Assembly (NCBI GenBank): GCA_903813345.2
Contig: CAIIXF020000012.1
Span: 2,027,318-2,091,317, forward strand
Direction: 5' to 3'
DNA length: 64,000 nucleotides
From: Owenia fusiformis
Lineage: Eukaryota > Annelida > Polychaeta > Sabellida > Oweniidae
The position numbers and the translations under genes are program-made. The notes beneath the pieces are model-generated. The model saw only the letters and a program-made list of their open reading frames with translations, had not been told where the DNA came from and did no database searches. This document shows, piece after piece, positions 11,223-24,651 of this stretch; position 1 is the stretch's first letter, and the number at the start of each line of letters is the position of its first letter.

Positions 11223-11706
11223 AGGTCAAGACGTCACTTCAATATGACATACATATTGAAGATGTCACTTTAATATGACATACATATTTAAGATGTCACC
11301 TCAATATTACATACATATTCAAGATACCACTTTAATATGACATACATATTCAAGATGTCATTTCAATATCATATACATTTTTAAGATGTCACCTCAATAT
11401 GACATACATGAACATGTTCAAGATGTCACTTCAATATGATACACATATTCAAGATGCCATTGTAATATGACATACATATTCAAGATGTCACTTCAATATG
11501 ACATACATATTCAAGATGTAACTTCAATGTGACATACAAATTCAAGATGTCACTTCAATATGACATACATATTTAAGATGTCACTTCAATGTGACATACA
11601 TATTCAAGATGTCATAAGATGTAATTTTAATATGACATACATATTCAAAATGTCAGTTAAATATGACATACATGTTCAAGATGTCACTTTCAATATGACA
11701 TTCATA
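11223..11706. repeat. Minisatellite, ~31-bp unit, about 15 copies
   Basis: Units read approximately AAGATGTCACTTCAATATGA followed by CATACATATTC, with point changes and a few length variants. No coding frame is maintained. Confidence 0.9.
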
Positions 11707-12390
11707 TTTTACAGTTCAATGAGTTGAGAAGGATTATTGAGAAAGGAAAATGGTAAAGCAAATTCTTCATGAAAAAAACGTGCTTACTCAAAGTAGATAA
11801 ATGATAGGTAATGAGTAGATAATGAGATAAAGGATCAACCCTTAATCCACAGAAAAATGAGATACAAGATTACATATTTTAGAGGTCTGTATATAAAATA
11901 CTTGAGCCTAATCTGTGCAACAGACTTCCATGATTTCATGCTTGTATGTAACTTACCAAAAACATAGACATAAAACAATGCCATTGCTTGTATATAAAAT
12001 AGCCAACATGAATTATGTAACACCATGCTTGCGCACAAACCCAATATAGCAAGTTTCATTATTAACCAGTGCTTAGTTCTCCGTTAAAATATAGATTTTC
12101 TAATTATGATTTATCGCAGACATCAAAGGTATCTATTTAGAGACTAATCAGGTAGATTATTGAATTATACCCTACACAGATAGAAAACAGTTCTCACATT
12201 AAATGCAGGCATCGATGCATCTAAGTCACCTATGGGACTATGGCCGCAAGTTAATAGGGCATTTAAGTGTGTGTTGGAATAACTACTATTGCTAAGAGCT
12301 ATTTGGTAGATACTTTTTGTTAATTGAATTAATTAATAGCAATCTGGCCTATTGCCAGGTTACCTATAGGTCTACACTAGCAGGTTTCAC
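11707..12390. other. No gene seen
   Basis: AT-rich sequence. The 74-codon minus frame at 11835-12059 has no motif I recognise. Confidence 0.4.
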
Positions 12391-12574
12391 CTTGTATTCA
12401 CAAATGCAACTAACACCTATCGGCTACCAGATTAACTTACTATTTTATGACCAACTCATTTAGATATGAATGGCATAGTGGAAGGTACTATTCATATTTA
12501 AATGAGTTACCCATAAAAAAAATAAAAGATTAATCCGATAGCCGGCAGGCGTTAGTTGCATTTGCGAATACAAG
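12391..12574. mobile_element. Foldback element with ~45-bp arms
   Basis: The left arm 12391-12435 (starting CTTGTATTCACAAATGCAAC) is inverted, with few changes, at 12530-12574 (ending GCGAATACAAG). The arms may extend weakly outward to about 12355 and 12610. No coding potential. Confidence 0.7.
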
Positions 12575-13644
12575 CTCAGTCTAGGCTAACTTTTAGTCTT
12601 GAAACCAGGTTAACTTTCAGTCCACTTTTGGTCTTTGTCCCATTACAAGTGAATCGCTGCACTTGAAAGTCTTAAGTTGTTGATTTTCATTTGTTGATTT
12701 CATTAATTCAAACACTACGAGAATAATTATGTAAAAACGATTTCATTATTTATTCAATTATTGTCAACTTTATCAGTCAGATCATTTAGTTTTACATATT
12801 TATTACTGTATTTAATGCTATGTTAACAAATAAACTCTGGATTTTTGCCGAAACCATTTTGACCTTTTCCAAATTACTCTGCAGGATTTAATGGAAATGA
12901 ACAGCATTTTATGACTCTTTAAAAAGCATTTCATTGATTAAGGAGGAAACGTGGTATACGGCTACAACACAGCACTCAATATAATTAAATTCATGACAGT
13001 CAATTCATTAGAGAAGCTGAAGTTATAAATTCTGTTGACACCATTTTCTATGAAACATGCAGAAATGCAGGAAAAGCAAAATGTAATTCTGGATCTCGAA
13101 GCACTTTATTAAGGCGCTAATTCAAAATACTTTATGGGTATGGGAGAGATGAAATGGCTAAAATCTAATGATATCAACAGAAATGAAAAAAAATCTAATT
13201 GGCCATTTTTGGCATTTTGGACTGAATGGGTTGAGTTATTCAGATCCTATAGTGAAATGATATTTTACTCAGGATTTTATCTCAACTAGATGACATTACA
13301 AAAATTCTTAATTTTGCATATCCGATTAATGTCAAAACCTGTCATTCGAAAAGAAATTAATTCAAAACCTGATTTCAAACGTTCGTGATTTTCCAAATTC
13401 TCAACCAGTGCAAAACTGATTGATTTTCACTAACAATACCAAGGAAATGACTGTTAAATTAGAAGACTCTTAATAGTAACTATGTTGTGATATAGGGTAA
13501 TAAAGAATAATGGGAATGTTGTGAAGTAGGTGGGATACATGGCATCCATGTTAATGCCCAACTCTCTCATAAAACACTTGTCCACATTGCTGCTGTATGG
13601 AATGTTAATAGATAAACACATAGAATAGAACACACTTGTCTTGA
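12575..13644. other. No gene seen
   Basis: AT-rich sequence with no recognised exon or strong repeat. Confidence 0.4.
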
Positions 13645-14245
13645 ACTACAGTAAAACATGTCTGTGTATCACTGTAAGAGTTGTTTATATGAACACTATC
13701 AAAATCTCTATGTGAACATTTCAAAACTACAAAATGTGAACAGTTTCAAACCATGGATGTGTGATCACTTTAAAATTTGTATATGCGAACACACTCTTAA
13801 ACCTGTAGATCTGAACACTCCCTGAAACCTGTATAAGCGAATATTCTAAAACTTGTATATCCGAACATTCTCTAAAATATGTATATGCGAACGCTCTAAA
13901 ACTTGTATATTCGAACCATCTAAAACTTGTATATAAATGACAGAACAATTATCCTGACAAATATGTGGAGTATATTTAAAAGATATGTGTACCTATGTAA
14001 ATACTCGATGTTAAGACCTACCTTTAAAGGATTTAAAGCAAACTTGTATATGTGAACATTCTCTAAAATATGTATGTACGCGAACACTCTAAAATTTGCA
14101 TATGTGAATAGTTTTGAACCGTGGATGTGTGAACACACTCTAAAATCTGAACATATACAAACACTCTAAAACTTATATGCGTACACTATCTAAAACCTGT
14201 ATATGAGAACACTCTAAAACATGCATTTGTGAATGGTTTCAAAAT
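13645..14245. repeat. Degenerate repeat array related to the TACAGTAAAAC elements
   Basis: Starts with TACAGTAAAACATGTCTG, close to the end of a MITE family found across the window. It then has many units of about 25-30 bp with GTGAACACTCTAAAACTTGT-like text, as if the element interior had expanded. Short minus-strand frames here are repeat artefacts. Confidence 0.6.
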
Positions 14246-15764
14246 TTGCAAGAATTTATCAGTGAGTCAGGTCGAAAATAAACTGTAAATCAAGTGAACA
14301 TATTGTGTATTTAGCTAAACATCTCAAAACTTATTTGCACTGCCTTTGATATTAGCAACAAAAAAGTCATACGAGACATACATGCAAATCATTTTAGTTA
14401 ACGGATCTCGGGAGACTTATAGTTAAAGCTCAATCAACTTAGATCAGCGTAATAGTTCCGTGCTGTTCACTTGAATATCTGATAGTTCATCAAACCCTTA
14501 TATTGCTTCATCCACTAAATCATATATTATGGAGTTTATCTGTATAACTGCAAAAGATAGAAGGATCTATATCTTTGACTGCTATTTTTAGCAAATTAAG
14601 CATATTGAATAGCAGATTGAAGATGGGCCCTGAAAAAATTGGGGCCCAAAATCTGCTCTTCCTCAGATAAATTTGGCAATTTAGATAACAAACTGGTATA
14701 ACTGGGAATCAATTTCAAAATTAGGGCCCAAAATTTTTCAGCAGGAATTTTTAACCCCCAACTTGATTTTCAGGGCCACATATCCTAGATCCTGTGGTTG
14801 GACTCTCATATTCCCATATAGAAGAAGTTAGTTTGTTAGCAACTGTACAGGTATAAAATATGGAACAATTTTTGACATAGATAAATGCTGTACAGTATAT
14901 AGTCTAATTGTCAGAGCCTACAGTCATTAGCACACGAATCTCTCTTTTAAATAAGCAAAACACAACAATTTGAAAGGGTTCAGCTATACTAAGAGATGTG
15001 TGAAAACTAATCATACATCCAATCATTCCCTTCACAATAAGGAATCACATTTTCCTCGAGTCAATTACCATGCAACACGCCTGTAACAACCATCAATTTC
15101 CAAGGTTTTATTGCAGTAAGATTAAAACATGTTCTAAGTACAGTAAAGCATGCTTTGAAAGAGGAATATGTGATCAGAATATAGACAATTCTACTCCTTT
15201 TATGGACTGATTAAATACAAATCAAAGTCAAGAAAATACTTTTTCTAAGTTGAAGGACAGACAAGTTTAATTCCTTCTACTGAAAGATCCATACAGTTTT
15301 CAACATCTTAAGCTTTCAACTTGTAAATTTTTTGGGGTTTAGATGTAGATCAGAATGCAATACTTTTAGTCCTTTTCTTCGATAAGTCAGACAATGTCAA
15401 GCCATTCTTTTGATATATCAGAAGACAGACAATTTACTCTTTTCATTTAGAATCAGAAGATAGACAATTTTATACTATTTCCATTTAGAATACAGACAAC
15501 TACTACTTCCACTTAAAGATCAGAAAATAAACGACTCAAAATTTCTATTCAAATACTAAACTAAAGATGATTTAGTCTCTGAGATAAAAACAAAGCATTG
15601 CATATAGAACTGACAACTCCCCAGAATCAAAAAGCCAAGATAAACCAATAATTTATTGACTTTACTTTTTCTGATATAAAGTTCAAAATAGTAAAAAAAA
15701 ATTATTCCACATAACATTCAGTTGCTTACTATATCCATATCATTCAAAGAATATTGGACAAGAA
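14246..15764. other. No gene seen; one imperfect inverted segment
   Basis: Near 14615-14780 the words GGGCCCAAAATC and GGGCCCAAAATTTTTCAG recur in opposite or neighbouring arrangement, suggesting an old repeat. The remainder is AT-rich and featureless to me. Confidence 0.4.
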
Positions 15765-16045
15765 TCCCAAAATTAGTAAAAAAAACTTTATTCTACAGCA
15801 CGTACACTTCATTCAATTTATAACCGCCATCAAGATCTGCATCTTAATTCTCATTTCAAGAATTGTACAGGAGTCTATCAGCTTAAACTAACTGATCCCA
15901 AAAATAGTAAATAAAAATAGTAAAAAATAAACTTTATTGTACAGCACATACAATTCATTCAAGTTATTATCTCAATCTAGATCTAGATCTTAATTCTCAT
16001 TTCAAGAATTGTACAAGAGTCTATCAGCTTAAACTAACTTATCCC
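15765..16045. repeat. Tandem duplication, ~131-145-bp unit, two copies
   Basis: Both units contain AACTTTATT(C/G)TACAGCAC, TCTTAATTCTCATTTCAAGA and GTCTATCAGCTTAAACTAAC in the same order. Confidence 0.85.
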
Positions 16046-18780
16046 AATATCCCTGTATAATTGGATCAATCGTGATTCAATTAATTATATGCATCTTTGG
16101 ATGTATTGAAACCAACTAACCTGTATAAACATGGCAATCCAAACTCTAACAGAGATATAAATGTTTCGGGTCTTGTTCTTAGATCGATAGCGCAATTTAT
16201 CAGACATGCTATTACTTCCACTCGTCCAATCAGATTACAAAATATCAATATTTTTGCAGACGGCAAATTGAGGGTGAAACATCCTCATTTGTATATTAGG
16301 CACCCAAGTGTCCTATCAATATATAAATATTTGATCCTTTTTTATGTTGAACATCTTAATAAATGTAACGTATCCAAAGTGTAACACATCCTAAGTGTAA
16401 CTTTTGACTTCTGTAGCCTAATTCCTTATTAAACTCTCTACTGTAAATTATTAATAATAGTTTCTGTTTTATTCATTGTAAATTCTCACAGTTTTGTCTC
16501 ATCCAAATCCAATATGAACTTGTGAGCTACTTTCTCACTGAAGAATCAGTTTCAGTCTTAAGTTCGCTGAATGAGAATTGCGTTATGTGTCTTGAGTTTG
16601 TGTTGCGATAGCAAATGAATGATTGATTCGCAACAGAGAACGGCTGCTCGTAGTTCCAATATTATTACCCTTTTTAATAGCTTGCTTTTACTCGTTTAAA
16701 AGAGTGCTTTATCTACACTCTTCAAATATGATGTAATCTGTTGATCTTGCATTGACCAATCAGATTATATAACTTTTACTGACGTCTTGTATCATTACAT
16801 GATTACATTATGAGGCCAATCAGAAGTCCAGAATTTTCGTGTCTTATTTTATGTCTTTTGGTAACAATTCTATATTCAAACTCCCATTAAAGGCTTTTAC
16901 ATTTGGGGTACATACATTTGGGGTGATTGAGATCTTATTTGCATCAAAAATGTAAAATTATCTTTAGTAGTCAGTGCGCAGCCATTACTAATAGACTCTA
17001 GGCGAAAGGGTACAACAGAAACCATGTTGGCAATATATAATATAATATGAATGAGAATAAATTATTATGACAAGACTCATAATTAAAGATAAAATAAAGA
17101 TAATTAGTTTAGAGTAACTTTCTAACAATTTGTCACATTATCGCAATATCTTTAGCTCACACCATTTTATTCCATACCTTTTTTTTGAGAAAGTCTAACA
17201 GTTCTGACTTTACTTCATGAAAATGCTTTAGGTTTTAAGGTTAAATGGCAATAATTTTTTAAAAGTTTCCCATTTTCTGTTCAAAGGAATTTTGAAATTT
17301 TCTGTTTCTTAAATCTTCTATTACTTCAGTATTTTAGATAAAAAATCTCAGTTCATTTAATTCTTCAGATTGATAAATTAGGATTTTTAAAGGAAGCAAT
17401 GTTATACTTGAATAGATCAGCATTTTACATGTTCATGTACACAATTCTTTAAGGCCCCATACTTTAAATTACTTTAAATATGGTAGAATTAAAATATATT
17501 TATATTTCGAAAATCATTAAATCCATATCGTTATTCCTTGTTGAATTCTGGGAGAACAATTTATCTCAGATTTTTCAGGAATTCAGATCAAATAATTTAA
17601 CTCGGCTAACTTTACATTAAAAGATGCCATATATAGAATTTATCCATATATGGATTTTTGTAACTCATTCTCGCTAATCCCAATACTACGCTGTTCCATT
17701 AGTATGCAGTATTTCTTAACCACGTCTCTTCAGGGAATTAATATAATGTAACTTGAATGGTAAATTAGGTTTTAGGAATACCTAAATGTCAAAGGATCAG
17801 CGTAAAAAGTTATTAACTATTGCCAGAAACTAAATCATATTTCATGACGTTCAAATTACTAAAAATGTTTGAGAGAAAGTCACGTTTTTGTTAATGTGTA
17901 TCCCCACGATTTTGCTAATAAAAGCTATAGTCAATCAGAAATTTCTAGAATTTATAAAAAAAATGTCAAGCAAATATTTTTCCATTGGTTTCAAATATAT
18001 GCTTTTTTATTTTGAAATTATATATGATGAATATTCCAATAAATAAGATAAAATCATATACCCAGAATGCCACTTAAATGATAAAATCGATTGAAACCTT
18101 TTAACAAACAATTGTCTTAAAGGCAGAATCAAAACTATAGGGAGTGACAAAATTGCAAGCAATTTATGCAACGGTTGAACTACCGATGTGTTCCCTACAA
18201 GCTCAAATATAATATCTCCCAAAAGGTCCAAGATATGTTATCAATTGGTGAAGTTATTTAAGATTCAAAGAGCAAAAACGGGATAAATTTAAATTCTCCC
18301 AAATTATAAGAATTAATATGATTGCATTATTATAAATAAATCTCAAATAAAGCCTATACTTGGGGTATTTTAGAAAAAAGACATGACAAGAAATTATGAA
18401 AATATTCTAAAATTGAAACAATTTTCGTCAAGATGAAGCACCAAAGTAACCAAAGTAGTAATTACTAGGTCTGATTCTTCCTTTAAGCAAATTACAGGAA
18501 GGAAAACAGGAAAACCTACTGCAGAATATTTCATGAGACTTGCTCCATAACAAAATTTACAATTAAAATTTGTTAGTGGTTCTAGATTCACTAAGCGTGT
18601 TTTATTGAACATTTCATAGTATATTTAGAGACTGCAAAATTGCAAAAATGGCAGACATTGAAAATACAGAAAAATATTTATATGCTCTCTTTAAGACAGA
18701 GATAAATCTTACAGTCTGTCATTCCTATCTTGGACTCTAGCTTTAATTTCGATTATTGGATTGATATCATATCGTATATA
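16046..18780. other. No gene recognised (2.7 kb)
   Basis: Long AT-rich stretch. Frames at 16097-16384 (+) and 18007-18231 (-) have no motif and no convincing splice context. Confidence 0.4.
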
Positions 18781-18839
18781 CATTGTACTCCATTAGTAAC
18801 ACTTACTCAAATGAATTAACAAACCACGTAACCATGACA

Positions 18840-19763
18840 TACACTCCCCTCCATAAATTTGGCAACTGAATGTTTTATTTAAAGCACATCAAAACCTGTC
18901 TTTTTGTATTATATACATTGTACTCCATTAGTAACACTTACTCAAATGAATTAACAACCATGTAACCATGACATACACTCCCCTCCATAAATTTGGCAAC
19001 TGAATGTTTTATTTATAGCACATCAAAACCTGTCTTTTAGTATTATATTTTGTTTGCATGTACCATAAATTAAAGCAAGCAATACCTCTTGGGTATATCC
19101 CATATATATATATACAGTCATAACTAGATAACGGCAACTCCGCAGAGTAGCAAATCCCAACGAACAAAATATCAATTAGCGAATTCCAATCAATTATACA
19201 CATTACTTTGGTTAAAATTGAAAAAATTAGATTTTAGAATTGCGAATTCCTGCAAAGCAGCCATTTTGAATTTTCTGAGATACAAATCTGAAAAATAATA
19301 CCATAATTGTGATCTACTCAAAAATTCCTTCAATTTGAGTATAATATAGCCATACTTTGAAGGGATCGAAAAATTATTGCGAAATCGTACATTAGACGGC
19401 CATTTTGAATTTTACGATGCTTGAATCAGAAAAAAGATACAATATTTGCAATCTACTCTTAATTGCCTTTCATTTGAGTATAATAAAGCTATACTTTAGA
19501 AAGATCTAAAAATTAGCGAAAATTTCTGTTTTCCTGTCCCCCCATACACGGCCCCTGGGGGTCAGGATGAAAAACACGGAATATATGTGTAATAGATAAA
19601 TGTTGTGAATATACTACCAAAATTTCAAACAATAATATTAATTACTTTGGTTCAGAATGAAAAATTTATGATTTTTGCGTAAAACTATTCACCAATATAC
19701 ATCTTTCCACTAAATATGAAGAAAATCCGTCTACTAGTATTTGAGTTATCTTCCGGACAGACG

Positions 19764-19798
<35 letters not shown>

Positions 19799-20075
19799 GG
19801 ACTGACGGACTGACGGACGGACGGACAGACGGACGGAGGGCTTCACTATATCCCTACCGAACTTCGTTCGTTGGGATAATTAATGCATGTAACCATGATA
19901 GACAGACCCAGGAACTCCTTCTTTAAGAAGTCCTATGTTCTTTTATGTGAAATATTTTATAGCAAAGCTGTGGTATACAGTGCCATAAATAAGTAATCCA
20001 AAGGGGGACTTCTGGTTACCAAACTTATAGAGGGGAGTGTACCATTAATTAAACAAACTTATGAAGGGGAGTGTA
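18840..20075. mobile_element. Inverted-repeat element (TACACTCCCC family) with duplicated ends
   Basis: Left ends TACACTCCCCTCCATAAATT occur at 18840 and again at 18974, inside a ~134-bp tandem duplication that began near 18781. Inverse right ends finish at 20041 and 20075. The body holds a GACGGACGGACTGACTGAC microsatellite and the words ACTTCGTTCGTTGGGATAAT. No transposase frame is visible, so it is non-autonomous. Edge TA bases fit a Tc1/mariner-type target. Confidence 0.8.
19755..19840. repeat. GACT/GACG tetranucleotide microsatellite
   Basis: Alternating GACT, GACG and GACA tetranucleotides inside the inverted-repeat element. A similar run lies at 22198-22248. Confidence 0.95.
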
Positions 20076-20334
20076 CGCAGTAACAATTACTGAGACAAGC
20101 TAAGATGGGTGGAACCATAGATGACACATTTTACGTAAATGTAATATGAGAAAACGTGTGAATCATATTAAGTAGGCATTATCATTATCACTTGAGGACT
20201 GGTATTCTCTCATGACAATGTGACATGATAAGTATGATGTTGGCATGAGGAGTCAGGTGACACATGTGACAATGCAATCAAAAATTATTATTAACAAGCT
20301 ATGAACTACTAGTTACTTCCAGTTGATGGTATAA

Positions 20335-20520
20335 GTCATAATAACACAAGATACAACAAGGCATGAACAAGCAAAATGTCACTACCTGCCATTTGTTACA
20401 GACACCAAACTCTGAATACCAAACACCAGATGCCAAACAACAAAAACCATCCACAAAAAAGTTGGAGACTATTAATATATGTCACCACTTCTTGTGGTGA
20501 CACAATAATATTATACCACA
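20335..20520. repeat. Dispersed repeat, copy 1
   Basis: Shares ATGTCAC(T/A)ACCTGCCATTTG, a series of CCAAACACC-like words, CATCCA(C)AAAAAA and GGTTGGAGACTA with 32255-32420. Both end near TGTCA-TTGTGGTGACA, a small inverted motif. Confidence 0.75.
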
Positions 20521-20555
20521 TATAATTGAATGATATTAATCCGGGCCTATATATA

Positions 20556-22205
20556 TACACTCCCCTCCATAAGTTTGGCAACCTTTTTTCCCCTATTGAA
20601 CTACGTGTTAAAGCCTCTTTACCTTTGAATTTGACTTTAATTCCAATACCTCCAAATTTTCTAAATTTTTTTCCTCAATTACAATAGGTCGAAAATTGAT
20701 GATGAATTTGATGAATTTTTGAAAATCGACATTCCCATGTTAACCAATGGGAAATAGTAGGTAGTAGTAGTAGTTCAATGGGGAAACAAGAACACAAATG
20801 TGTACAATATGTCACCACCAATGGGTGATCCCATCTAATGGTTATCCTGAAAATGAGTAGAAAAGACTTTACTGCTACAATTTTGGAAGGGAAAATGCAA
20901 AATGGCCACCTTAAAATTTACCAAGAATGCCCAAAAAATTAGTCAGTTCTAGATTTTCATACTAAGAATCATCCCTAAAAATTTGAAATTGATCTACCAA
21001 ACAGTTCACCTGAAAACACGTAGACAAGACTTTACAGGCAAGATTTTAGCACGGAAAATCCAAAATGGCTGCCTTGACATTTACCCAGAATGCCAAAAAA
21101 CTAATCAGATCTAGATTTTCATACTAAGAATCATCCCTAAAAATTTGAAATTGATCTACCAAACCCTTCACCTGAAAACGCGTAGACAAGACTTTACAGA
21201 GAAGATTTTAGGACGGAAAATCCAAAATGGCTGCCTTGACATTTACCGAGAATGCCAAAAAACTAATCAGATCTAGATTTTCATACTAAGAATCATCCCT
21301 GAGAATTTTAAATTGATCTACCAAATGATTCACCTGAAAACGCGTAGACAAGACTTTACAGACAAGATTTTAGGACGGAAAATCCAAAATGGCTGCCTTT
21401 ACATTTACCCAGAATGCCAAAAAACTTATAAGATCTAGATTTTCATACTAAGAATCATCCCTGAAAATTTGAAATTGATCTACCAAACGCTTCACCTGGA
21501 AATGCATAGACAAGACTTCACAGACAAGATTTTAGGACGGAAAATCCAAAATGGCTGCCTTGACATTTACCCAGAATGCCAAAAAACTAATCAGATCTAG
21601 ATTTTCATACTAAGAAACATCCCTGAAAATTTGGAAATGATCTACCAAATGGTTCGCCTGAAAAGGCATAGACAAGACTTTACAGACAAGATTTTAGGAT
21701 GGAAAAATCCAAAATGGCCGACAATAAAAAAATGATTATAAGTTTTTGCTGATTTCTTTTTACAAAATTAGCACATATAACTACTGTTAACAATAACATA
21801 GGCTTTTACAATAAAGTACACCTGAAATTTTTTATAAAGCTACTAAATAGTCTAAGTATGAAAACTCAAAAACACCATTCAATATGATACAAAGTATTAT
21901 CGCACGCTAACTTTTCTTACGACATTCAAAATGGCTGCCATGACTGGGCTAATAGGTCCAAAACCTAATCAGATCTAGAATCAAGTGAGTTGAACAGGAT
22001 GTTAAAGTTTTAAAAGCAACAGTGAAGCCATTTTTCTTAAAGTTTGCAGACAAGGATTTTAGCATTTGACTTCAAAATGGCCGACAGGAAGTAGGTATCG
22101 AGTTGAAACTTTTTCGTCCATATCTGTATGCAACATAAGTTATCCCTGAAAATTTGAAGGTGATATCTGTAGCGGTTTAGGAGAAAACTGCCGGACGTAC
22201 GGACG

Positions 22206-22236
<31 letters not shown>

Positions 22237-22326
22237 GGACGGACGGACGCGCCTAGGCCGACAATATGGCCCCACACTATGTGGTGGGGACATAAAAAGG
22301 TTGCCAAACTTATGGAGGGGAGTGTA
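20556..22326. mobile_element. Long inverted-repeat element (TACACTCCCC family), 1.77 kb
   Basis: Left end TACACTCCCCTCCATAAGTT and exact inverse right end AACTTATGGAGGGGAGTGTA, extended by TGGCAACC/GGTTGCCA. TA flanks. The interior carries a 162-bp satellite and a GACGGAC microsatellite; no transposase is visible. It was probably mobilised by a Tc1/mariner-type enzyme encoded elsewhere. Confidence 0.85.
20880..21725. repeat. 162-bp satellite, about five monomers
   Basis: The word AGATCTAGATTTTCATACTA recurs at 21107, 21269, 21431 and 21593, spacing 162, with an older copy near 20945. Each monomer also carries AATCCAAAATGGCTGCC and GTAGACAAGACTTTACAGAC. The array is wholly inside the 1.77-kb inverted-repeat element. 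Confidence 0.92.
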
Positions 22327-23516
22327 AATATAAATCATTAATCATTCATCACTGTCAGCGGTTAAATTTCAATTTTTAAAACTGCAAATTAAATGGCAAT
22401 GTTTATAATAGTACTGCAAAGCCTAGTGGAACACATTTTTATTCATCTTAAAAGAGTTCAACTTGTGAGGTATTCTACTAACAGAGGTTCATTTAACATT
22501 AAGGCAATGGCCACTGGACTCTGAAGTGTTCCACTTAAGGAGGTGTTCCACAATGTGAGGTGTTCCACTGCAAGAGGTGTTCCACTTTATAGATTATTCT
22601 CTATATATTTTAGCAATCAGTTGCAAATTATAGAAAAAGACACCATTTGATCTAGTCATGTGTTATAACTTGTTACTAATTTAATCTTTGATTGAATTTG
22701 GAATTTCATTTTCGATGTCAAATCAATCTTTGCCAATATTTTGAAAAATTGAACTATTTATATTAATTCAATTTAATTGACATGTGATTGGGATTACTGT
22801 CAATTGCCACTGACTTTAAACAATTTTGAAAAATTTCCAGAATAAAATTAATTTAGCTTATACCTAAATTTTCTGAATATGGATATTAAATATGAAATAG
22901 AGCATAATATGGTATCAAATTTCCATGTCAACTCGCCTTGGATATTCTGGATATTCTGGAAATCAGTGATGTCAGAGTATAGATAGCAAGCTCCCATAAA
23001 ACCAAATTCCAATGTCTATTTATTTATAATTTCATCCCAAATAATTCCTTGTCTACCCATTTCTTGATTATAAAAAAATTATCAAATGTATAGAGATTTA
23101 TACATTTGAGTCTTTCGAACAATAAAGGAGGGTTTATTAATTCTGCCCAAGTGCAATGACATATAACCTGTAAATGAGAGTTTTAACTTACCCCAGTTCA
23201 CGTGTGCCGTTCTTGTTCATGCAACCAGCAGATCTGCAATGTGGTCGTCACTGCACATGTACGAGCGCTTGGTCATGGTGTCTCTCTTCTTATATTACCT
23301 GGGAAAGAGATAATGCTTTATTATATACTGTTACGTTATATTATAATTATATATATTAAAGGGTATTACTTTGAAAATTCACAACCTGCAATCTTAAAAT
23401 AAAAGGGCTGTCGAAGATTCGGAGATTCGATCGGTAATAATAATTCACACTAAATAGCAATGCCTTTATGTTAGTAATGTTCTGATGACTAATGTTTGTT
23501 ATACAATAAACATACA
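22327..23516. other. No gene seen; GTTCCACTT-rich remnant
   Basis: At about 22430-22605 several TGTTCCACT and AGAGGTGTTCCAC words resemble the interior of the TACAGTAAAACC elements. The rest is AT-rich; the frames at 23174-23402 have no motif. Confidence 0.45.
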
Positions 23517-23702
23517 ATAAAACCTACATATTGGAACACTTCTTTTATCATATCTGAACACCTCTCAATATGAACATTTTGTGCAGTACTATATTTTAAT
23601 CTACCATGTTAAAAAACTTGAAATGTGAACACCCCCCCCCCCCGAATGAACACTTATAGCAAATCCAAATTGTGTTTGTATTAGACAGGTTTTGCTGTAC
23701 AT
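23517..23702. mobile_element. MITE of the CAGTAAAACCTGT family
   Basis: The left end has AATAAAACCTACATATTGGA and the right end AGACAGGTTTTGCTGTAC. The interior has the typical TCTGAACACCTCTC and GTGAACACC words, plus a C run of about 13 near 23628-23643. Confidence 0.65.
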
Positions 23703-23760
23703 CTTTTTGTTTTAATAGTGATAAATTAGTGGTTAGGGAAAAATATAACTTCTATTGTGT

Positions 23761-23852
23761 AAAAAAAATTGTGTATCCCATTTTAGTGACATTGGGTAAG
23801 ACTCAAATGTAGCCCAACATGGTTTTAACTTTATGGGGGATCTTTCAGAAAA
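23761..23852. repeat. Dispersed repeat, copy A
   Basis: About 90 bp, beginning near AAATTGTGTATCCCATTTTA and ending GGGGGATCTTTCAGAAA. Almost identical to 24267-24357 in the same orientation; a diverged relative occurs at about 45715-45780. Confidence 0.85.
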
Positions 23853-24126
23853 AATTATCACTGTGGTTTATAATTATACCACGCAATAAAGAATACATTC
23901 AATTTGTATCAATGAGACAACTTTCAAGCTTCATAAGATTCTTTAATACGTTGTGAAAAAAATATACAAGATCATCTACATTTTAAAATGAATGCACTCC
24001 GTCTTATTTTTATGAATGGAGCAATCAAATCTGCTAATAGTAGAAGTATCCACTATCTGTAGATGTCTTGTAATCAACATGTCTGTCGATATGGTATGTA
24101 AACAATTTTCCAAATCTAAAAAACTC

Positions 24127-24651
24127 TTAATTTGTTAAAAACCAAAAAGTTACACTGGCCACTAATTGGAGATAATACCCCAATGGCATCCAGGTCATTA
24201 TAACCCATGATAAGGTGAAATATAATATAGTAGGTATACTAAGATGCATGTGAAAACCAAACTTCCAAAAAAATTGTGTATCCCATTTTAGTGACATTGG
24301 GTAAGACTCAAATGTAGCCCAACATCGTTTTAACTTTATGGGGGATCTTTCAGAAAGATCAGTGACTCTCTCCATTGAAGAATGCCAAAATTCCTGACAA
24401 AATCTAATTGTAAAAATCAAAATTCCTATTGTGAATGTTAAAGCAATAGCCTTTAAGTTACATATTCTCAGAGTATTCCACTTATAGAAGAGCTCAATAG
24501 AACAACACATTTCTTCTGCATCAAATTGGAAACACATCTGGCTTGGCAACTTACCTACCCAAAAATAAAATTTAACACCAAATGTGTTTAAATCTGAGAT
24601 CGAACGAGAAATAGTAATTTTAACACTTGACTTAAAACATGTAATAGACAT
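24127..24651 (-). other. Open frame of 174 codons, unrecognised, probably not a gene
   Basis: The frame overlaps repeat copy B (24267-24357) and has no motif I know, although it is rich in Phe, Trp and Ile. It has an ATG and no stop for 525 bases. Repeat overlap and lack of family resemblance make it more likely a chance frame or an old repeat-encoded relic. Confidence 0.2.
24267..24357. repeat. Dispersed repeat, copy B
   Basis: Direct copy of 23761-23852, about 500 bases downstream. Confidence 0.85.

Noticed and set aside
24127-24651. 174-codon minus frame as a membrane protein gene
   Set aside because: It crosses a dispersed repeat and matches no family; kept only as a low-confidence open frame.
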